Positions 57,896-64,000 of a stretch of 64,000 nucleotides of DNA are shown here, piece by piece. The first letter of the stretch is position 1; every line of letters starts with the position of its first letter. The stretch covers positions 16,702,781 to 16,766,780 of the forward strand of contig VZDJ01000116.1 in NCBI GenBank assembly GCA_008694505.1, given 5' to 3'. The stretch is from Cyanoderma ruficeps. Taxonomy: Eukaryota; Chordata; Aves; Passeriformes; Timaliidae. The position numbers were made by a program, and so were the translations under genes. A model generated the notes under the pieces. That model had not been told where the DNA came from. It saw only the letters and a list, made by a program, of their open reading frames with translations, and did no database searches.

Positions 57896-60800
57896 CTGCT
57901 CTGGCAGGGGTAATCAGCCTCAGAAGCTCCTCTCCCCAGGTCCTAGAGCACGAGCTGCAGCCATGCCAGCAGTACCAGGCCTCCTGAGCGGCCGTGCTGG
58001 AGGCTGGCTACAACCTTGGCAGCTCCAGCCCTGGCCAGCACTTCCCCTGGAGCTATGAGGAGCAACCCTCCAAGACAAGAAGGGTGAAGGATCCCATTCC
58101 CTCTTCCCAGGCAACACCCTGACTCGCCCCTCTGTGGAGTTCCCCTCTGCAATCCTGGCAGCTCTTGAGCTCAGTCAGGCTGTGGCAGGAGATGTGGACA
58201 TGCAGGTAACACAGCCCACAGCTGTTAAGGCACATCCACAGGGCAGAGTCAGCCATGGGCTCCTGGGGTCACAGAGCAGCTGTCCCCACTGTAAGTCAGA
58301 TGCACTTGGATCAAAGACAGGAGGTGCATTGTTAACCCCAAAGATAATTAATCTCAGGGCAGTTTTGAAAAGGGCTGTGGAGCTGCTCCATCACTTGAAC
58401 TTTAATATGGAGATTGAAGATCTGTGTGAGACCCCTAGGTGCCCACAGACTCAGGGCCAGGACTTTCCAGTCTGTGCCTTGTGGTTGGGTGCTGCTGTTG
58501 GGCTTGATACTCCTCCAAGGTTCCATGCGTGCATGGATCAGGGAAAGGGAGGAGCACCCAGATGTGCCTCCAGCAACTCATTTCTGCCTCCCCAAAACAA
58601 GGAGGGGCTGTTGATCCACAGCACAGGCAGGTCCATGGGGTGGGAGCTGCAGCTGTACTGACTACCTGCAGGCAGAGGCTTCCCCAGACCTGTGGTGTGG
58701 TTTTGTGCCAGGGGCTCTTCAAAGAGCAGCTCTGTGGAGAGAAGCTTTGTGGGCTGGGAGGCAGCTCCCAGTCCCTTGTGGCATGGCCATGAGTGGGTGC
58801 TGCTCTCCCAAACCCCCTCTCCAGAGCAAATGTTACTGGAGCAAGGGCAGCCTCAGCTTGGGCCAGCCTTGTGGCAGGGCTTTGCTGCCTGCCTTCCAGC
58901 AGTTCTTATCTTGGCTTTGGTGTATGTCACAAGAGATGGAGTCTCTTTATCTGCCTGTTGGGTTTTCCCTGTGTGTCCCTGCGTTTGATTCCCATGCTCG
59001 GGTGTTCCTGCTGCCCTGCACTTGCTTTGCTGTTTCCCATCTGCCTTTCCTCCTCCTATCCTGGCTGTTTACTCCTAGCCCTGTGTAAAATCACATCTCT
59101 TTTACCAGCTGTTGGGCACGATTTGAAATGTCCCACTGGCTCCACCCTGGCTGCCTTTCACCCTGAAATGCATCTCCCACTTCTCATCCCACTGCCAGCC
59201 TCTCCCAAGTGCTTTCAGGAAGCCCCAGGCTATGAGACGTAAGAGAAAATTTTACTTGTCTGAGTGCTAGGGCCAAACATGAGGAGTGTGAAGGACGCTT
59301 AGTCATGTCAGGGCATCTCTCCACGTTCTCCAGCTGTCTTGCAAGGTTCAGCCTCAGTTTCAGAACATCCTCCAGCCCACAGGGAGTTTGTTTTTGCTCT
59401 TCTTAAAGCTGGGGCCAGTTGCTGTCCCAGGACGTGTAAAGCTGAGGAGCAGCATCACAGATCCACAGCATTGCTTCTTGGCTCACCAGGATCTGGGACA
59501 GATCTGGGACAGCCGGGATGCAATTCTCAGCTTGGCTCAGCCTCATTCACACCTCGGAGGAATCCAGGAGGGCTGGCAGGGCTGGCTTCACACTTATTAG
59601 CAATTAAAAGCCTCAGAGCCTGGGAGTCAATTAGCTCTGGGCTCTGCAGTGCTGCAAACCCAGGGGATGAGCCTACTGACAAGAGCTGCAGCCAACTCCC
59701 CACAGGGCTCAGGGCTGGCTCACCAGAAGAGCTATTTGCTTTTTCATTTACACCTTGGATGAGTGTTGCAGCATGGAGTTTGGGGTATCTTCTCGGGTGT
59801 GAGCTGCCAGGCAGGGAGCACAGTCTGCTTGCTGGCGGATGTAAGGCTTCGTGGCAGGAAGAGCTGGAGCCTGGCACTTTCTCAGGGCACGGTACAGGCA
59901 TGCATGGAGTTGTGATGGGGTGAGGGGGGATTGACCTTGTCCTAACTGTCATAGAGTTACATGGGAAGGTCTTGCTGTGGCACACGGCTGTCTGCTGGAG
60001 GTAGAACCATACGTCGTTTAGCAAATCCCTGCCACTACCTGCAGCTCACTGTGTCCCAAGCTCTGGAGCTGCTGGGCTGCTCTGATTTGCTGGAGCAAGT
60101 GGGTCTGTGAGTGCTGAGGTACTCCACTCTGAGCAGGAGTTTCCCTCTGCAGGGTTGGGGGGCCTGGCCTGCAGTTCTGAGGAAGGGGACATCTCTGTGT
60201 CTTTTATTTGCAGCATGCAGGGAACATGCTTGAAATGAGCCGGGGTATGCTGATGTGAAGCAGATAGGTGCACAGGCTGGAGGGTAGTGTGGGAGCTGGA
60301 AAAAACATGCTTTGGTGGAGGGTTCATGCAGGGACTTCCCGCTACTAGAAGGTAAGACAGAAGCAAAAACATGAAAAGAGGGAGGAGAAAAGACTTGCCT
60401 AACGTCAGGGCGAAGGGCACCTGGAGGTGGTGAGAAGCAGGGATGGAGAAAAGCAGGAGGCTGTGCAGGAGTGGGGCCAATGGCTGGGTGTCTTGGCTCC
60501 CAGTGGCCGTGGGACACAGAGGCTGTGAGCCACGCAGGTGCAGTTTTAACACTCAATGTCCAGCCAGACACTTGCTGGAGGGAGTGAGCCCTCACCCAGC
60601 AGACAGTGGGAACCAGGGTGAATGTGTGAGCCACAGAGCAGGTCCTTTCACAGAAAGTGACAGGCTGGCTGCTCCCACAGGTGGGTTGCAGGACACTTCC
60701 CTGCTCACCTCGGGCTCTGCCTGAACACAGAGCACTGGACACAGAAGCTGCTGTGGTTCTCTCAAGGCACTTTGGGACACGGGGGAGCTGATGGCGATGC

Positions 60801-62589
60801 CTTAGCCTCGTGTTGGCTCCCCTTCCCGCCGATAACGAGGTTGCAGGAACAAAGGGACACTGTGGGGAGGGGGCGGTGACAGGCACGCAGGGTTTGCAGC
60901 TTGTTATTTCACTTGTGTTTCCATTAAAGCTGCTGCTTTTAACTTGTTTCAATCTCTGAAGAGGCTCCAGGGTGTGTAACAGATGCTTTATTCCCCCTCC
61001 CTCCCACCCTCCCTCTTTTCCTTGGCCAGCTCCGCTTGCTCCCACAGCATCCCCCTTCCCACGGAGGCCGAAGTCCCGCAGCTCTGGCATTGCAGCACAG
61101 CCCACGCAGGAGCCGATCCTTGCTGGAGCTGGACCGGAGCCACTGCACAGGCACTGCCCTGGCAGAGCTGCTCAGCAAAGTCCAGCTCATGGCAGTGCCC
61201 TCCCGGCACAGATCATCCCCCCTCCCCAGTGCCCACACATGGGGCTGCTGGTGTTACCCGAGGTGCACAGACCCCCATGGGGTGTCCCCTCAGCCCACAC
61301 TGACACTGTGGTGGCACCTGTGGGTGATACTAGAGAGAGTCAATTGCTGGTGCTCCAGTAAAGACAGTGGGTCATGGCATGGGTCAGCAGTGTCCTTTGA
61401 AGCCACTGAGATTTATGCATGGCCTGAAATGTTTTGCTAACTCAACACCAACACACTGGGGCTGGGACTCCTCTCACTAACTGTTGCCATGAGCATATGT
61501 TGCCTTTTACACATGCTCTGCTCGTCTGTCCAAGCAACAAACCTCTCCAGCTTTAATGTTTTTGGAAGCATCTGCATCTCCTGGGAGGGAAGGAACCAGG
61601 GCCAGAGCCTGGGGTCAGCACGGCACTTTGGGAAGCCTGGGGAAGGCAGGGTAGTATGCACGAAGCATCGCTCCCTGCTCTGTTCACTTTTACACTTTAC
61701 TGTAAGGACACACTGGGCAGGCACAATTTGTTGATAGGGTTTCTGTCACTGAGATCTGTGGTCGGAGACACTCAGCACATCGTGGTGTCAAGCTGTGTTT
61801 TGCCTTGCTGCAGCGAAGAATTGTTTTGTCCTTATATATAAGGCTTGGCAAGAATGAGCTCTGATTCATTGCTTTCACTGGTGCTGAGAAAATAAGAAGA
61901 AAAATATTACAAGAAACTTCAGGTGGGATTGGAGTCAGCTCTCCTAAGGGAAGTGATTATTTATTCTCACTTGAATCACAGTGGATATGACCAAGTGCCA
62001 AGAGATGCTGAGGATGCTGGTGCCTTCGGGAGGACTGTCCCATGGCCTGGAATCGTATCAGCCACCATGGATGGTGTGTGAGCAGGTGATGATGTGGATA
62101 CATGGCCCTTGCACAGGGAAAGGGACACTCAGGGCCGGGCAGCCTGTGTGATTCAGAGCATGGGGACCCTGTATCTTGCAGGGGGGGACACAAGCCCTGC
62201 TTTCCAGCAGGAATGGGGTAGAGATATGCATGTTAGGACATACAGAGGCCAAACCCCCCATCTCACTGAGGAGCAGTGAGCCCTGCACAGGGCAGGAGAG
62301 GTCAGTGGTGACTTTCAGGCTGGTGTGGTGATTAGGATGGCTGGATGTCATAATCTCTAGGACCCCTGTAGGGACATCACCCTGTCTTTGCACAGTGCTT
62401 TGCTGTGCCACAGAGACGTCTCTTGTGCTGAATTTGGTTGCTGCCAGCATCCTTGTCCCCTCTGCCTGTGCTGTCTCTGCTCCAGGCGCCTTTTCACAGT
62501 ACCCATCAAGGCTGTGTGGGTCGGGAGGCAGTTTCTGTGGCTGCAGGTTGCAGTCTCCCTCAGCTCCCTGCGGGCTGTGGCAACCAGAG

Positions 62590-62660
62590 CTAGGAGGATA
62601 ATGAGATCTTAATAGTCCAATTATATCCCATCGATTTACTCAGCACGTAATTGTTGGCGG
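62590..62660. promoter_or_regulatory. Candidate regulatory element near window end
   Basis: GGATAATGAGATCTTAATAG, CCAATTATATCCCATCGATT and CACGTAATTGTTGG lie back to back, a dense set of homeodomain-like cores in GC-rich DNA. Unverified. Confidence 0.28.
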
Positions 62661-64000
62661 CTGGGGCTGCCTGAGGAGCCGCTGCACTCCGGCTGCCAGC
62701 GGGGAGGGCTGTGCCACCCCGCCCAGCCTGGGATGCTCTTCACAGCAACCAGCTGTTCCCCCTTGAACCCCTGTAGGAGCAGCGCCTCCCTCCCCCACCT
62801 CCAACTCACGGTCCTCCCCCTTCCAGGAGGGGCCGTGACAAGAGTGACAGGCAGAGATCAGAGCAGGGACCCTGGTACCCTGCCCTGGCTGGACATTCCA
62901 GCGTCGGGCTGACCCCAGGCTGATGTCCCCCATACTGCCCTGGGCAGCAGAGGGATTGTGCATCTCTGCCTGCCACTAAAACAGGCTGACAGAAGTGACT
63001 CCTGGTGGGTGGCAGTCCCTGCCAGCAGAGCAGTGGTGGAGCCATTGTCCATGAAGTCTGCACTGGGCAATGTGTGCTACCAGAGGTGTGCCCAGCTGGT
63101 CTCCCAGGAGCAGGAATCAGCTCCCAAGCATCCGCCTGCAGGTGTTCTTGCCACAACAAGGCTTGGCAGGTGCATCTCTGCACTTTGCTTCTGTTAATTT
63201 TCCTTTTGAACTGGCTGTGGCTGAGAGACCCGATCTGAGGATTCACTCTTAGCTGTGATTTTAAGCTTGCCTTCGTGATTGTGTAGGTCATCCCTTGTTC
63301 TAGTGTTGTGAAAAGCCATAAATAATGTTCCTTTTTTCCCTACACCATGCTGCTTTGGACCCTGTCCCATTCCCTCCCATTTCCCCTTCTGGCCCTTGCC
63401 AAAGCGCCTTTTCCAGAAACCCCACCATGTTTTTCCTGAGTGGCAGGGGCTCACGCTGAGCTCACCATGCTACTCTGGCTTGTTTGTAACCCTGCATCAG
63501 GCTCTGCCATCCCACCTTGCCCTGTGCAAAGACCATCAGCCCCAGGGCTGGGGATGCAGTGTGTGGCAGGCAGCAACAGGCAGTAGCAGGCAGCACAGAG
63601 GCTGTGACCTTGGGGACAGTGGAGTGAGATGGGCTGGGGGCAGTGGGAGGTCTGGATGGAGTGGTGCCAGCAGCTGTGCCAGTAGAGCCCTTTAAAAATC
63701 AGCGTGATATAATGCTGGGGGCATGCCACAGGACCCTGAGCCTGAGGCAGGGCTGCTCACACTGGCACTGGGGCAGGTCACACAGTGGACAAAATACTGC
63801 CTTGTTGCCTGGCATCCTGATAATGCAGTGATGGGGTGGCTGCTCCCCATCCCTAGCAAGCAGTTCCCTTAGGGACACTCCTCCATGGGCACTGGGTCTT
63901 TGCAGCACTGGGGACTTGTGTGCATCACCTCGAGTGGATTGTGTAGCCATATGTGAGATCGTGAACATGTGAGTGACACTTCCCCCAGCACAGGGCTGCA

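Larger units (their letters stand above)
39125..64000 (+). other. SLIT1 intron 4 (first 24.9 kb)
   Basis: No further LRR exon was found by looking for the expected DLSENAIQ-type and later repeats. The intron includes the decamer minisatellite, a LINE relic, an orphan CpG-rich island and several AT-rich islands, annotated separately. Long open frames (44096-45343 minus, 60035-61105 minus) have no recognised domain. The remaining stretches look like ordinary GC-rich intron. Confidence 0.8.

Noticed and set aside
39125..64000. SLIT1 exon 5 (expected DLSENAIQAIP-type repeat)
   Set aside because: Looked for the expected 72-base LRR exon flanked by AG and GT in the CT|N phase; none was found by eye. 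A small exon could still be missed.
25822..64000. miR-218 hairpin, as hosted by SLIT2 and SLIT3
   Set aside because: No TTGTGCTTGATC-like seed hairpin was seen. In the paralogues it lies in an intron far downstream of these exons, so it would not be expected here.
1..64000. tRNA, rRNA, CRISPR arrays, bacterial operons or phage modules
   Set aside because: None is visible. The sequence is a vertebrate two-gene locus and the many short open frames are chance.

Overview
The window is vertebrate nuclear DNA, most likely from a bird. It has split genes with GT-AG introns, a CpG-island promoter and vertebrate gene families. ARHGAP19 is compact: eleven exons fit in 10.6 kb. A solo LTR of avian ERVL-like character and a decayed CR1/L3-type LINE are present. 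There is no bacterial-style gene organisation, so most long open frames are chance products of GC-rich introns.

Two protein genes lie head to tail on the + strand. Positions 1-15605 hold the 3' part of ARHGAP19, a Rho GTPase-activating protein. Its first exon lies upstream of the window. Eleven coding exons from 3813 to 14397 join without a frame break into about 480 residues, followed by a 3' UTR with a poly(A) signal at 15581. Positions 15606 to about 25180 are intergenic. This stretch holds an AT-rich block that looks conserved (about 17.3-18.6 kb), a degenerate minisatellite (21024-21177), an ERVL-like solo LTR (about 21706-22468) and another AT-rich block (24530-24840).

From about 25180 to the end is the 5' part of SLIT1, a secreted axon-guidance ligand. 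It has a CpG-island promoter, exon 1 at 25619-25821 (signal peptide and LRR N-terminal cap), a 12.2-kb intron 1, and three 72-bp exons (37975, 38333, 39053), each encoding one leucine-rich repeat. After exon 4, the remaining 24.9 kb is intron 4 with no further exon that I could find. The introns contain several AT-rich islands with homeodomain-type and GATA-type motifs (candidate enhancers), an orphan CpG-rich island (53.9-54.3 kb), a 31-unit decamer minisatellite (47966-48273) and the LINE relic (50840-52000).

The two genes are not a functional pathway as such, although RhoGAPs and Slit/Robo signalling both affect the actin cytoskeleton. Their tandem order is the same one that gives the ARHGAP19-SLIT1 readthrough transcript in human. 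Exon phases here mean that any such splice would break the SLIT1 frame. No new multi-gene system is visible. The most interesting unexplained items are the decamer array with its terminal-exon-like surroundings, a double hairpin at 35651-35714, the orphan CpG island beside a GATA-rich block, and several candidate regulatory islands.
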